NCBI GenBank assembly: GCA_963970005.1
Contig: CAXAMN010000001.1
Coordinates: forward strand, 4,481,324 to 4,545,323
DNA: 64,000 bases
Direction of reading: 5' to 3'
From: Durusdinium trenchii
Lineage: Eukaryota; Sar; Dinophyceae; Suessiales; Symbiodiniaceae
Part shown: piece by piece, positions 43,201-54,598 of the stretch
How positions within the stretch are numbered: the stretch's first letter is position 1
Layout of the letters: each line of letters opens with the position of its first letter
Position numbers and translations under genes: made by a program
Notes under the pieces: model-generated
Seen by the model: only the letters and a program-made list of their open reading frames with translations
The model's database searches: none
Told to the model about the DNA's origin: nothing

Positions 43201-43922
43201 ATGGGACTGTAGATGTTTGCGGGGTATATATTCCATGACATGGAGTGTATGGGAAACGCCATCATAACCAGGACCTGACTTTGTGACCGAACTGGAGCTC
43301 CCAGTTGACCAGGTCCACGAAATGGGTGCCTGAACTGGGTCAGACTCGATGGGAACTCCAAAGGTCACGAACGGCTCAGGTCCTTGAACTCCTAAGGTCC
43401 TGGTCTTCACTCATGATCAGGTGGTCAAAAATAAATCCTTCCATCAGGAATATAATGTGGGTACCCTGTGGATGCAGTACACTAGAGCATGCCCGAAGCT
43501 TTTGGGAGGGGGGTTGTATTTGTTTTTTAGGGTCAAAAGGCCCATATTCACCTGGGTATAGTGTCCAAACCAAGCACCTGAGTGCAAGGCATTGGGTTCC
43601 TCCTCCTTTTTAAGTGGAGCCAGCTTCCTATCCCAGAAACTCAATGTATGGTACATATACCATTGACCCCGTGAAACCACCCCAATGTCCAATGTATTAT
43701 AAATATGCCAGTCCCATTAAGCATTAAAAACCACATATGTTGGAACCCCCTAAATACGGTTTGTGTCTGGGTATGGTCTTGGAAGGGTATGGTATTGGTA
43801 GCTTTGGCAGCTTTGGCGCCAAAGTAGATCATGGCACGAGGACACCCCGGTTGACCGGGATCACAATTTGACCAGCCACCGTCAGTGAGGCATTCCGCGT
43901 CCAAAAAGTCTGGAAGTCAATT

Positions 43923-44031
43923 CCCAGACACGACACATGGGACTGCCATAGGACTGCCGCCCCAGACAGACCCCTCTGGCACCACTCCTGGCCTGATCGG
44001 CAAATTATACCAGTCCCATGGAGTGTCCGGG
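43923..44031 (+). mobile_element. MITE-like element, CCCAGACAC family, copy 2
   Basis: CCCAGACACGACACATGGGA to CCCATGGAGTGTCCGGG, inverted relative to copy 1 and 1.4 kb from it. The near identity points to recent mobility or to inverted duplication of this piece. Further degraded relatives are at about 43630-43770 and 55736-55838. Confidence 0.75.
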
Positions 44032-44818
44032 ATAGTTCGGATCTTGGAACCGATCTTCGCCGATGGCACGGTATCCGCCATGGCACCGACTGACCGATGG
44101 AACTGCGCAAGCACCATACTTTCTGCATGTAGACATACAAACGCAGGCCATCCGAAAAGGACGCCCAGTGGATTTACTGTATATGTATATTGTATTATAT
44201 TGTATATTATATTGTATATGTACATGTATATATATATATAATAGAAGCTTGAGGATACTTGTATAGAAGGAACCCCAGGGTTTCTAGGTCTACGGACTTA
44301 GTCTTTGGTACATGGAAGTACTGGTTATCCAGAAAGTACGAAGGGAACACTGTTTCCGAGCCTAAGTGCCAACCAACTGTGTAACGACTACCCGTCCCAA
44401 ACCTGAAAAAGCTTTCTGACATATCGATTTTAGGAGGGCCCCCCCACGTCAACTGTTGATGTCGCCAACAACGGGATGTCCTCTGTAGCTGTAGCTCTAC
44501 CTTGGGGGTAATGGATCATCTATGTACCGACACTCAAGGATCACCAGGATCACCTTGTTGGATACAAACACAAGGCACTAGGCTCACTAGGCACTACAGA
44601 GTGTCGGCAATGAGAGTGCAAGTTCTGGAACCCTGCAACGATGCCTCCGTACGAATGATACATGTTGTCTAACCACAAAAGGTCGTTGAATTGCTGCCAA
44701 TTGAACAGACATAAATGACCATCAACTTTAAGAACCACATTTCAGACACCTACCAGTTCCTCTCACCGACCGCGAGATAAAACAAAAAAAGACAAAGAAC
44801 GAGGCCCGGGAGAACAGA
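44032..44818. other. Gene-poor stretch with TA-rich repeat
   Basis: 44174-44242 contains ATATTGTATTATATTGTATA-type repeats and a TA run, typical of intergenic microsatellite DNA. No supported gene. Confidence 0.5.
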
Positions 44819-44920
44819 CCCTAGGGATCCAAGTGCCTTCTCAGAAGGTAATTGGAGACTATTTATGTATGCTGGGAGGGCCCAAGTACCTTCTGAGGTT
44901 TGGTATGTGGATCCCTAGGG
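44819..44920. mobile_element. MITE-like element, CCCTAGGG family, complete copy
   Basis: The ends are CCCTAGGGATCCA and its inverse TGGATCCCTAGGG. CCTTCTCAGAAGG lies just inside the left end. Length 102 bases, non-coding. This and 57516-57605 define the family's termini. Confidence 0.75.
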
Positions 44921-45157
44921 AGATATCCGGATAGCGGAAGTTCGCCTCGAGGGAATCCAAGCGCACGTCCAAGGCATAGGCCCGGGCCTCGCTGACACTC
45001 CTCGGCGAGTGGCTGAGCCGAAAGCCGCTCCGAGATGTTGAGACGTCGATGGAAAACGACGCGAGTCGCGAGTCGTGCATGTTCCGTGGTTCTTTTCCGC
45101 TCCCCAAAAACGGCCGATAGGAATTGTTTTTTGGGTCAGGGAAAAACTGATAGAACC

Positions 45158-45257
45158 CGTTTGGGCTCCAAACACCTCCTGAGAAGATAGTTGGGGTGGG
45201 TGGAATTGGGGGTCTAACCGCCGAACCTGAGGAGATGGGCCAGGAGCCCTAGGGTTT
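45158..45257. mobile_element. MITE-like element, CCCTAGGG family, degraded
   Basis: GGGCTCCAAACACCTCCTGAGAAG at the left and GGAGATGGGCCAGGAGCCCTAGGG at the right keep the family's CTCC and CCTAGGG ends. The middle contains TTGGGGTGGGTGGAATTGGG, the reverse of the CCACCC core seen in other copies. Confidence 0.5.
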
Positions 45258-45925
45258 CAACGCTTCAACGAAGCGAACGGATGATATACGACGATGCGTC
45301 AGTGGGATCCATCATGAATCGTCCCAAGTAAGGGTCGGACATGCTTGGACATAATATCTCAAAGCGCCATTTCGAGGGGAAGGGGCTTGATGGGCTATCT
45401 ATGAAGCTTCCTTGGATTAGCAAATCTGCTCGGAAGGGGCGGATGCTGTTGGTACACGTCGATCCGTGCAAACAAGGAGAACTGGGAGGAGCAGTATCAA
45501 CCCATACGCTAAACGTTACAATGTTGGTAGTGTCAACCTCCACTAAAACTTGGATAGTGTTCAGTTGTGATGTTTCTGTACCTCCCAAATCCTTCCAGAG
45601 TCTACGTACTTAGTCGAACTGGAACCACTGGTAACTGTATCCACTGGGACTTCCCCTGGGTTACGTTATACACTGTCACATTCTCAAAGGCCCATGGAAT
45701 TTTGATCAGAAAGCACCCATTCCATCCCAACCTCAATGCAGGTCAAATGTGACACATGGAGTGTCTACCAGTCGCATAGGGTTTCTTTTGGGCGGACATC
45801 CAAGTCTTACGACAGTTGCCATCCCAGTTCGATTGGTCACGGTGGGGATTGGTCACGGTGGGGCCTCTCGCACTTTCTTTATTAAAGGGATCATCCGACT
45901 TGTTTTTTTTAATGTGTTTTTTTAG

Positions 45926-45970
45926 GGGGCTGGACAGCTGCGGAATGTTGACAACGTTGACATCTCTCAG
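45926..45970 (+). CDS. Candidate 45-base micro-exon
   Basis: A strong polypyrimidine tract (gtttttttttaatgtgttttttag) precedes GGGGCTGGACAGCTGCGG. The exon encodes GAGQLRNVDNVDISQ and ends CTCTCAG|GTGATG, a classical donor. Fifteen codons, phase 0 on both sides. The parent gene is unknown; it could follow the start exon at 41879. Alternatively it is chance. Confidence 0.35.
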
Positions 45971-47300
45971 GTGATGCGGTGATGCTGTATCAACTCCAGT
46001 TTGGAAGAACTAACGGACCACGATGTGTGAAGAAAAAGGATCCCCACCCAGACTCCCTTTTTCCGCATCAGCACATGGAGAACACTCAAAGCATGCTCCA
46101 AATGCTTCAACTTAGCCTGACCTCCGGTCCCTTGAGCTTTGTTGTGTCACGATCTTTAAAGCTTTAACTCTCGATGGTGTTACTTGCAGGTTGCCTCTTG
46201 CATCAGGGGATCGTACCCATTCACCTCCGCTTGCTGCCTCAAATTGTTGCTATTGAATAAAGAAACAGCTATTGGAAAGCATTTGGCATCATGTTTAGCT
46301 TCGCAGGAAGCAAAACACTTATATACTGCAATGACCTATAATCACCGCTCATGATTCCATGCTTCATGTGCTTTGATGGCTTGAAGCTGCTATTCATGTG
46401 CCACATGGGTGTCGGACCGGATTCGATCGCGACGGACATGGATTGCACGTTGCGTCTGAGTCTTCAGGTCTTTTCGGCACAAGTAGACGACGGCCCCCCC
46501 CCCAAACAGACGGTTGATGAATAAAGCCCCCTGGCAGCCCGGAGATGTGTTCTATGCTACTAGAAACATCAATTCTGTCTATAATTTAGGCCTCTTTGAT
46601 CCTTTGGGTCTCGTGCAAATAAACTCACTCCCTCCCTTTTAGCTTCGTGGCATGGGTTTTTTCTCGTTGCCCTCCTGGATGAAGCGGGGGAAAAGAACCT
46701 CAGCTTTTCACGAATGCGAAGGACCATGAGGCCCTTTGGAAGGCTGGGATGGTTTGGGTTGTTGCCAACCAAACTTGTGGAATTTGGAGTGGATTTCCCA
46801 ATCCTACGCCACACGCTGAAGCAGATTCTTTGGGGGGCTCCCTACAAAACTCGTATTCCAAGTCTATACAAGTCTGTATATACGGGACTGGATGGATCCC
46901 TGTACCTTTCGGATTCGGAAAGCCTGTGGCGATTCTTTGACCTGAGTACGAGAATTCGCACACGACAAGTCTGAGAATTCGAGAACGCACGTTCGGACTC
47001 TGCTCTATGAACCAAGGACTTCGCCCTTTCCAAAACTTATATAGAAGAGCCCACAATGATTTACATTTGCATGCATTTGCCGGAACCGGGAATCAAAAAC
47101 AATCTCTCCCCACACACTTCGATGGCTGCTCAAACCCGGTGGACGGACGAGTCAGAACCTGGGAGTATCAGTCATCAAACGGGCGATCAGATTCAGAACC
47201 TCCCAAACATTCGGAGTCTGCCTTTGCATGCTTAAGACTTGATGTACCTTTCATCTTCACAAGTCCCCGCCATTGGGATTGTGTATGGGGTTTCACTCAT

Positions 47301-47445
47301 CAAGAGTCTACAATTCCACCGTGCCCAAGGGCAAAAGCCGCCGTGGCACGGACATCTGGTGCCAGAGCCGTGCGCGTTCAGCCTCTCCTTCACTCAGGAA
47401 CTCCAAGACACGGCCTGATGTCACCGAAACGACCGAAACGCGTGG
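47301..47445 (+). CDS. Possible plus-strand exon, basic serine/arginine-rich
   Basis: After tcactcatcaagag the frame reads VYNSTVPKGKSRRGTDIWCQ, SRARSASPSLRNSKTRPDVT and ETTETRGVRW. The composition resembles an SR-type or nuclear basic region. A second plus frame is also open. There is no clear donor, so the extent is approximate. Confidence 0.28.
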
Positions 47446-48039
47446 CGTGCGATGGAGATCCCGATGACGTGGCTGTTGAAATCATCATGGCGGGGTGGTG
47501 CTTGGTCCGTAAGACAGTGGAGGTGACAGGAGCACACAGATTCTTCCATTGAGCACTCCGAAATAGAATTCCTGGTAGTTGTTTTCTTGGGACGGGAATG
47601 GGGTGAGGAGGGCGCAGTGTTGGGTGATCACTCCTGACAGTTTGAGGGCGTTCTTGGCCTGGGCATGCCTTGGCTTTCTGCGTTCCTGCAGCGTCTGTTT
47701 CCAGTCAGTAGAAACACGTGTTTCCCCACGCTCTTGCCATAGCCGAGTGTAGTTGACATTCTGCTCCCACAGGATGCGCGCCAGTTGTCCAAAGTTGGCA
47801 CTCGAGTGCGTGTTAGGTCCGCAACGGGCACACCGGTGCCCCCGGTCACTATAGGTGGTCCTTCATCTCGATCTGCTGCGCTCGAGGCAGACCGTTAGTA
47901 TATCACACCTTCGCAAGGCGCCTCGGATTCCGGTAGGTTCCACCCCTTGTAGGCTCCTCGTTTAACCAGAATGTGCGCACTTCAAGGTCTGCTTGCCCAA
48001 GTGAAGGAAGACAAACATTGCTTTACTTCGAGTGATTCC

Positions 48040-48300
48040 ACCATGACATTTCAACCTGACAAATTCTCTGGCATGCGTTGAAACATTATTTCGGCATTCT
48101 TTCTGGCATACCATATTGACATTCTGACATTTTTTATGGCATATCTTCTGACAATATTTCCGGCATATCTTCTGACATGTTTTCTGGCATCTCTTCTGAC
48201 ATTCATTCTGGCACTCTATCTGGCATATCATATCTGATGACATTCTTTCTGGCAAATCTTCTGGCATTCTTTCTGGCCTTCTATCTGGCATATCTTCTGA
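48040..48300 (-). repeat. Coding-type minisatellite (MPER/MSD-like repeat)
   Basis: Read on the minus strand, a degenerate 12-base unit built on 'CAGAAR-ATRTGC' or 'AATGCCAGAAA' repeats about 18 times. Depending on the frame it encodes MPDRRPERMPEDLPERMSSD or CQNECQKRCQKTCQKICRKY. The unit length is a multiple of three, so frames remain open through the array. I recognise MPER-MPED-type repeats as a widespread feature of predicted proteins in Symbiodinium-type genomes. No gene around it can be delimited. Confidence 0.7.
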
Positions 48301-48475
48301 CTCGCGGTTGAGGTCCGGCGGGGAACACTGCCAGCCAAAGCTCGCAGTTGAGGTCCGGTGGGAACACTGCCATCCGGAGCTGGCGATTGAGGTCTGGATG
48401 GAGGAGGAGGCAGAGGAGAAGGAGGCGGAGGAGGAGGAGGAGGACGAGGACAGCAGCTGACATAAACTCTAACAA
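48300..48475 (-). repeat. PDLN-type repeat and GGA-rich tail
   Basis: The plus-strand words TTGAGGTCCGG(CG/T)GGGAACACTGCCA(G/T)CC occur twice in tandem with a third partial copy (GGCGATTGAGGTCTGG). On the minus strand this gives PDLNRQLRMAVFPPDLNCEL and AVFPAGPQP, a motif series I know from Symbiodinium-type genomes, usually next to MPER arrays as here. It runs into a GGAGGA purine tract (minus-strand leucine run). Confidence 0.65.
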
Positions 48476-49369
48476 CCCTGACCTGACAGGTTCATCTAAG
48501 ACAACTCCGGCTACCTGGTCTCTGTGCTGCTTTACCGGCTGCTGATGCAGGGGTTCCCACAGCTCGGGCCATCATAAGCTGCATGTTTAAAGAGCTCTTC
48601 TCTTTATCTTCCGGAACTGTGATTCCTGAGATCCTGGATCCTTAAAGAACGTGACACAACCGGCGACATGCCCACTCCAAACACCTGACTACTTAGCCGC
48701 CCACTCGAAGCCAGTGGGGGGGGACACCCAAGCACTGTAATGAGTAGTTGTGTGTCAACACACAGCAAATATGCCAAACAGTGCAGCCTTTTCAGGTCCT
48801 GTCCATTGAAGGATGCAAGGGGTTGATTTGATGCAGCCCCTAGCTCCGCTAGCCTCGGCATCGAGAAATTCCCACACTATAGCAACTCACCTGTCCTTGA
48901 AACATTTGCACCAAATCGATGTCCACCTGACATCAAGTCTTAGCTGGAAGTGTCAGCACGTGGGAGCACCTGAAGTTTGCAACTGAGGCCAATGCTGGGA
49001 GTAATTTCTTGCATCTAGCAATACAACAGCAACACGTTCCATCTCATGTTGGGCATTCTACAGCAACACGTTCAGCAAAACCAGCAGGCAGCTGCCAGCA
49101 ATCGCAGATCGTCCTAACAATTTCCGACTGTAGAGATGGGGTTTCAAAAATTGTTTCAGTGAAGATGCAGCAAATTGGTGTCCCAAAAATAACCATTGGG
49201 CCTGAGAGTAGTGCTACTGAATCATAATCGACTCACATGACCCATGTCTTTCGTTTGCAGGACCCCATGTCAAGATCATGCTCTGAGAGCATGTGGTGGA
49301 ACTTCAACATGACAAAGGATAAGAACACGATATGCTCAAGCCACTCCCACTGTATGTATACGAACAAAT

Positions 49370-49402
49370 ATACATAATATATAATATATATATATATATA
49401 AA
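49370..49402. repeat. TA-rich microsatellite
   Basis: Run of ATATAATATATAATATATATATATATATA. No coding content; 48476-50054 otherwise shows no supported gene. Confidence 0.85.
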
Positions 49403-50054
49403 TTTGCTCTGTACACATGCGCTTGAGGGCACGTGCCTGTTGGCTTTTGCTACTCAGCTACTCACGACGAGAAGTTCAACCTACACAGCATACTCATGAG
49501 ATGGCTGATTACAATTCATAATGGTGCTATGATAGATGCGTTGTTTCAAGATTGACCTATAGGATCCTGTAGGCTTAACAAGAACTCCACGTTACCACCT
49601 AAACAAATAACAATTGTCCCTTGGATATCTTGGATTACCACTTCCCTTTACAAACAAGTGCTTTGCCATGGTTTGCCACTTCCATGATTATTTCAGGGAG
49701 TGTAATCACTACAGCAAATCTTGCACGCATCTTAAAACAGCATCCCAAACGTGAAACTTGCAAACACTGCAACAAAAACGTACGACATGAACCAGCAATC
49801 AAAGGCAACATACCTCCTCAGAACCTCCCTTATGCCATGTTTCTTCCACAAGCGTCACAAGCACCACGGGGTCAAACAACCCAACCAACCCATCTATATG
49901 CTTCTTTCAACAGAGACGCCTCCTTCGGGGTACCTCGTTCAGCCACACCTTGCCACCATTCCAGTGCCACTGACGTGCCGTGCCGCGCCGCCGACTTGCG
50001 CGCCGCCGACTTCCGCTCTGCTCTGCCCGCGCGGTGCCCCGCTCTGCTCCGCAC

Positions 50055-50200
50055 CTTCCACGGACTGAAGGATGGCATCGATGCCTTGCTCCGAGAACTT
50101 CTCATTCTTCGTCACGCGCTTGGCCAGCTGCGCCGTGGTCTCTTCCGTCGCCCGAAGCTCCAAGGACCTGTGAGTCGAACCGAGCTGCTCGGAGACTGAG
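50055..50200 (-). CDS. Coiled-coil exon, unknown protein
   Basis: The acceptor ctgcttccccag precedes SVSEQLGSTHRSLELRATEE, then TTAQLAKRVTKNEKFSEQGI and DAILQSVE. It ends GTGGAAG|GTGCGG. Codons end mostly in G or C, and heptad spacing is clear. Immediately downstream is GCGCGGCAC/GTCGGCGGCGCG repeat-rich sequence. It may belong to the same minus-strand gene as the exons at 51185 and about 52900. Confidence 0.45.
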
Positions 50201-50629
50201 CTGGGGAAGCAGCTCTCACACTGGTTTTTAGATACAGTTTCTCTATGTTTCGAGGTGTTTGAAGCAAAGAGTCTCCATGGAAAATCATGTGCTCATCGAA
50301 CGTGACCAAGGTATTGAACAAACCCTGGAAAAATGGAGCCGCCGGACCCCCCCATGCCACCACGCACAGTAGTACCTAGAAACTCAAAGTACTTTGGAAC
50401 ATGAGCATCAGTATATGGAGCTGTATTTGTTATCGATACATCTATCATTTTCTAAGGTACTTGAAATGGGGTCCAGGTATATGCAACATCCGGATGCTGG
50501 AGTGTACATACGTTATCTATATCCAATTCATTTTCAAGGGTATACCACTATAGACAAAATCAATCTAATCACAAACATCTCTGCATATCTCTGCTGTATT
50601 TCAGAATGTCACGTGCAGTGTGTTGGTCC

Positions 50630-50680
50630 TCACTCTCTCTCTCTCTCTCTCTCTCTCCCTCTCTCTCTGTCTCTCTTTCT
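50630..50680. repeat. (CT)n microsatellite
   Basis: About 25 CT units with two interruptions. Similar CT runs are found at 51331-51358, which lies about 30 bases upstream of the minus-strand exon ending at 51299 and could act in its acceptor context only as a GA run, and at 52181-52198. Confidence 0.95.
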
Positions 50681-51184
50681 TAATCTGTCCTTCGCCGGAA
50701 CCGCTAGACTTGACATCTGTAATTGGGATTTTGATTGGTAGAGTATGGTAAAGTGGCCCCCTTTCCGAGAATTGATGGTTCATGGGCTGGACCACTCCAG
50801 AAGCAGTTGTGGGGGGGATTATTTGACTTATTATTGTCACCAAATATCAAGGCATCATCTTTAACACATAGTTTCCATCCATTTAATGTGGTACTCAATG
50901 TGCTGATGTTGTTCCCGGTGGCGGTGGTAGTGGCACGTGTTCAAAACAAGACACGGCAAGGACACATCGCATCTACACTCCCACACACCCATCTTATCCA
51001 TCAGCCAATTGCGAGACCTAACTTCTTTGAAATGCAAGACTTGAATAAAACTATGATGATCATTCTCCCAGAATCTTGATGAAGCTGGATCCAACATGAT
51101 CCAACTTAACTCTTGCATGATCTCGCTCTCCTGGCCCAGACAAGTGTGGCCTTTTCTCGCCCCGCCGGGGGTCCCGAGAACGAC

Positions 51185-51299
51185 CGGTGAACGCCGGGGT
51201 CCGGCGCCTGTGCAACGTCGCCTTGGAACTTTGAAGGTCCTCGTCGACTTGGTGCAACTCCTTCCCGGTACGCAGCGGGTGCAGGTCCACGGTGCGTCT
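51185..51299 (-). CDS. Minus-strand exon, unknown protein
   Basis: The acceptor tacccatcgtag precedes RRTVDLHPLRTGKELHQVDE, then DLQSSKATLHRRRTPAFT, before ACCG|GTCGTT. Codons are nearly all G/C-ending, and the KELHQVDEDLQSSKATLH helix is heptad-like. On the plus strand the same bases read LGTLKVLVDLVQLLPGTQRV, with fewer G/C third positions. Confidence 0.42.
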
Positions 51300-52307
51300 C
51301 TACGATGGGTATGACGAGGGTGACGGTGACGGTCTCTCTCTCTCTCTCTCTCTCTCTCCGTGTCTCTACCGGTGACGCAAAGGAACGCCAAAAAGGCTTG
51401 GGAAACCACGGTTGGTTCAAAGTGGGGCGGGCCTCTCTTCTAAGGATGATCATTATTGGATATACTTGGGGGGGAAAGTTACGAATGGTAGAATGGAACG
51501 ATGTGTGTTTCCTTTTGTGTTGGGCCCAGTGGCCCAGCACGAGAGTTACTGGCTGTAGTACTTGGAAAAGCCTAGTCACCTAGTCTGGTCTAGACTCCTG
51601 GACAAGGACTGACTCGGCTGGCACTTGCAGATTACCTGGGAGTCAAACCATCAAAACAACTACCTGGACCTGCCTTCAAGTACATACCTTAGTAGAATGG
51701 AGAAATGACCCCATCAGCCCATCAACAAAAACAGGTATGACATGGTATGACTGTACCCGTCCGTACCCATTTTCCTGGGTACCAACGGGTCGACTCCACA
51801 CCTGGCACGACAGGACGCAGCTCCACGAGGTCGGGTGAGCCCGGTCTGCGCTCCTTTTGCATCTCAGACTGCTGCGCCTCAAAGGGCGGGGGTGAGAAGC
51901 TCAGGCACCTGGGTGGGGTGGCACCAGCCACTAGCTTCACCTCGGCTTGACCTCTGCCTGATAGTCGTCTGTTCATGTTCAGTTGAACAAAAGGGTCTGG
52001 GGGGGGGCATTTGACCCACAGCCGCTAGGGATTGAAAACGGACAGAATCCTTCTATCGATATCAGACACACAAAAGACAGGCTTGCGTCTTTTGTGGTCT
52101 AAGCTTTGGTCTAGGGTGTTTTCCAATGCTGATGCAAGATTAATGTAGTGCATTCAGTAACCCTGTTTTGTTGAAATGTACCTCTCTCTCTCTCTCCTTT
52201 TTCTGGCATACCCAGTGGCTACATCCAAAGAACCAAATAATGCAGAACACCTAGGCCACTCAGTTCATTCCATGTCGAGCGACTAGGGAGGTTGGTGCTA
52301 CCAAGTA

Positions 52308-52376
52308 GCTTGCCCTAGGGTTCCAGCTGTACCTCCTCAAAAGGTATCCTCCAAACCCACCCACCCACCCTAGGAT
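52308..52376. mobile_element. MITE-like element, CCCTAGGG family, degraded
   Basis: GCCCTAGGGTTCCAGCTGTA, then CCTCCTCAAAAGG and CCTCCAAACCCACCCACCCA, then CCCTAGGATCC. Same order of motifs as the 57516 copy but shorter. Confidence 0.5.
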
Positions 52377-52869
52377 CCACCCTGTCCCACCCTAGGCTTG
52401 TGAAGCGTTGTCAACATTTGACCAAAGCCTCCTGATCGGTTGTTAATAGATATAGACATCCGTGAACCTCAAAGGGGCTATGAATATATGAATAGACATT
52501 CCTTTTTGGGCCCTGGTAGGAATTCCTTCGCCAAGAGTGGGTTGTCTTATTGGAAGAAAACCCCTCAGAATGTCTTCGGATGACGAAAGGAATGTGACAC
52601 TATTGTTAAACGGTTGCTATGTATTATAGCAATGCCCCACTATCTATAGGACCGGTGTCCAATGAACATGAAATGAGGACTTCTGGGGGTTCACTGCTCA
52701 CTGAGCGAGTCTGTGTATTTCAGGACCATATATGATTTCATAGATACTGCACGTTTCACACGTTCACTCAAAAACAGGTTCCTTTCGATCAACACGGTCA
52801 AAGAGGTCTCTCTCCATTGAAATACACACCCGGTCAGCTCCATCTCAACGTCGACGCCCGCCACTCGCG

Positions 52870-53032
52870 CCCGCCACTCGCGCCACCCGCCGCCCGGTCA
52901 GCTCCGCACTGCGGCGCCTGGAGGTCGGGGACCATTTCGCTGAGCCGCTGGATGCACTGGTGCACGAAGGGCAGGTCCTCAATGGACGGCCGGCCGGTCC
53001 CAGGTTGGAGGTCCAGTGCAGCGGTGTCCGAG
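52870..53032 (-). CDS. Minus-strand exon, unknown protein
   Basis: From a possible acceptor accggtggag the frame reads SDTAALDLQPGTGRPSIEDL, then PFVHQCIQRLSEMVPDLQAP and QCGAD. It is GC3-rich, and 'IEDLPFVHQCIQRLSEMVPDLQ' is an amphipathic helix. The downstream part has a 10-base tandem repeat (GCGAGTGGCG). Probable donor is CAG|GCGCCG or further on. The plus strand reads LEVGDHFAEPLDALVHEGQV, which is also plausible. Confidence 0.4.
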
Positions 53033-53776
53033 CTCCACCGGTGTCAGATGCGCGAAGAGGGTGGGTGGGTGAAAATAGACTCACTTGAAGGAGAGAAGGG
53101 TTCCATAGATGCCATTGCATTCACTCCAGAAAAAAAACTAAACATGAGTATTTCAGTGCGTTGTTTTGCTTCTTGTTGAAGATTTCGAAGTGAGGCCATG
53201 CTGGACATCCAGCAAAAAAAAACGACGAACACAAAACACACGCAGTGGCTGGTGGACCCGTTATTTGTCCATTTGGAGCCGGCAATCCTTCGTCCCAACC
53301 CCAAAGGAGAAGTCTGTTGGTTCGATCAACCAGTGGTTTATTCCACGTGGGAAATGAATGCCACTTAAGGTTGCAAGTGAGCGCTAACTTGGGTTGATGT
53401 CTCATCTTTCAGGATCTTCAGGTGTGGGCCACGCTTGCTTTGGCACACGTTATTTGAACTGAGTTGGGTTCATACAATACAACCAATTATATCCAGGGCG
53501 AACGTTTCTTGAAGCAAAGTTATATCCCAAAATGGGTATTGCACTAATCCCTTCTCACTCCGCCAAGGGGAAAAACAAGACACCATCATACAATTAGCAG
53601 TTCCACTTCTTCAATACAGGCATTTGTCTCACGTGTCTCGCCTGCCCATCCTATCAACACACACACAAAAAAAAAGAAACATATATCAATGGTCAGCTTA
53701 ATTAATGTCTTTTTGAAACCACAAAGACCCCAAACACCGAACTGGCGAACTTGCCAGCGAGCTGTGTTTTCATGTC

Positions 53777-53840
53777 CCTATGGGATTCCAAACGCACCCC
53801 AGTCCCACCTTCTCAGAAGGTACTTGGAGTTCTAGGGATA
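53777..53840. mobile_element. MITE-like fragment, CCCTAGGG family
   Basis: CCCACCTTCTCAGAAGGTACTTGGAGTTCTAGGG, the right half of the family. The left end is replaced by CCTATGGGATTCCAAACGCA. Confidence 0.5.
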
Positions 53841-53884
53841 GTGTGTTATCTTTCACAACAGCCTATTCTTTAGGCCTGTGTGAG

Positions 53885-54002
53885 TCGATTCTCATTGGAT
53901 CACCGGTGGCGAACTCCGCTGTGGACGAGCCGGGTGGCACATTGCTGGTTGATGAAACCTGGGAGCAGCATGCGTCATGCGGCGGGCGTGACCGTGTGAA
54001 GG
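53885..54002 (+). CDS. Possible plus-strand exon
   Basis: Reads SILIGSPVANSAVDEPGGTL, then LVDETWEQHASCGGRDRVKG, after aggcctgtgtgag and before a donor GTGGGA. Acidic and well composed; the minus strand is serine/proline-rich and less convincing. Not recognised. Confidence 0.3.
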
Positions 54003-54507
54003 GTGGGATTTTGTTGCTTTCGGTGTCTTTAAGAAAAGACATGATTCATTCTGCAATAAACACGTACCTGCCAAATGACACAATCTGGCCGGGATGTTCT
54101 TGCTTGGGCAACCAAGAGGCACCTGCTCCCATGTAGGGAAGGGCAGGACGTAGCTCTGAAGGATAGCCGTCGAATTGGCTACATTGCTGCTACACGTTTT
54201 TTGGACTGTAGCAGGAGCCGACACTGGTCTGCCCAAACGCAGCAGCTAATCGAGCTCTGTCAGCTGCCAGTCTCCCAAAATCGGTACGCTGGCAGGAAAC
54301 GGGAGACGATACCTGGGCGAGACCCATCGTTCTCATGAGGCTCCGTCAACCCCCTCACTCTTCCGCTTACGATCTGGATCCCGCCGCCAAAGACTGCTGT
54401 CCTTCCAGGACACCTTGCACACCAAAGCAGCATGTCCTAGCATAAGATGGTCCAGCACCCAAAGATTGCCAGCCAGAAGGAATGGCTTTAAGAGGAGGAT
54501 AATTCCC

Positions 54508-54598
54508 TAGGGCTTCAGTCATATCCTTAGAAGGTGGTTAGACCCCTCTGGCACCAACCCCTGGCCCACCTTCGAAACGGAGGTAGTTGGATCCCTAC
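54508..54598. mobile_element. MITE-like element, CCCTAGGG family, degraded
   Basis: CCCTAGGGCTTCAGTCATAT, TCCTTAGAAGGTGGTTAGAC and GGAGGTAGTTGGATCCCTACGG keep both ends and the internal TTAGACCCC seen in the 57516 copy. Confidence 0.6.

Noticed and set aside
48040-48300. CRISPR-like array
   Set aside because: The repeat is a 12-base tandem unit without unique spacers; it is a minisatellite.
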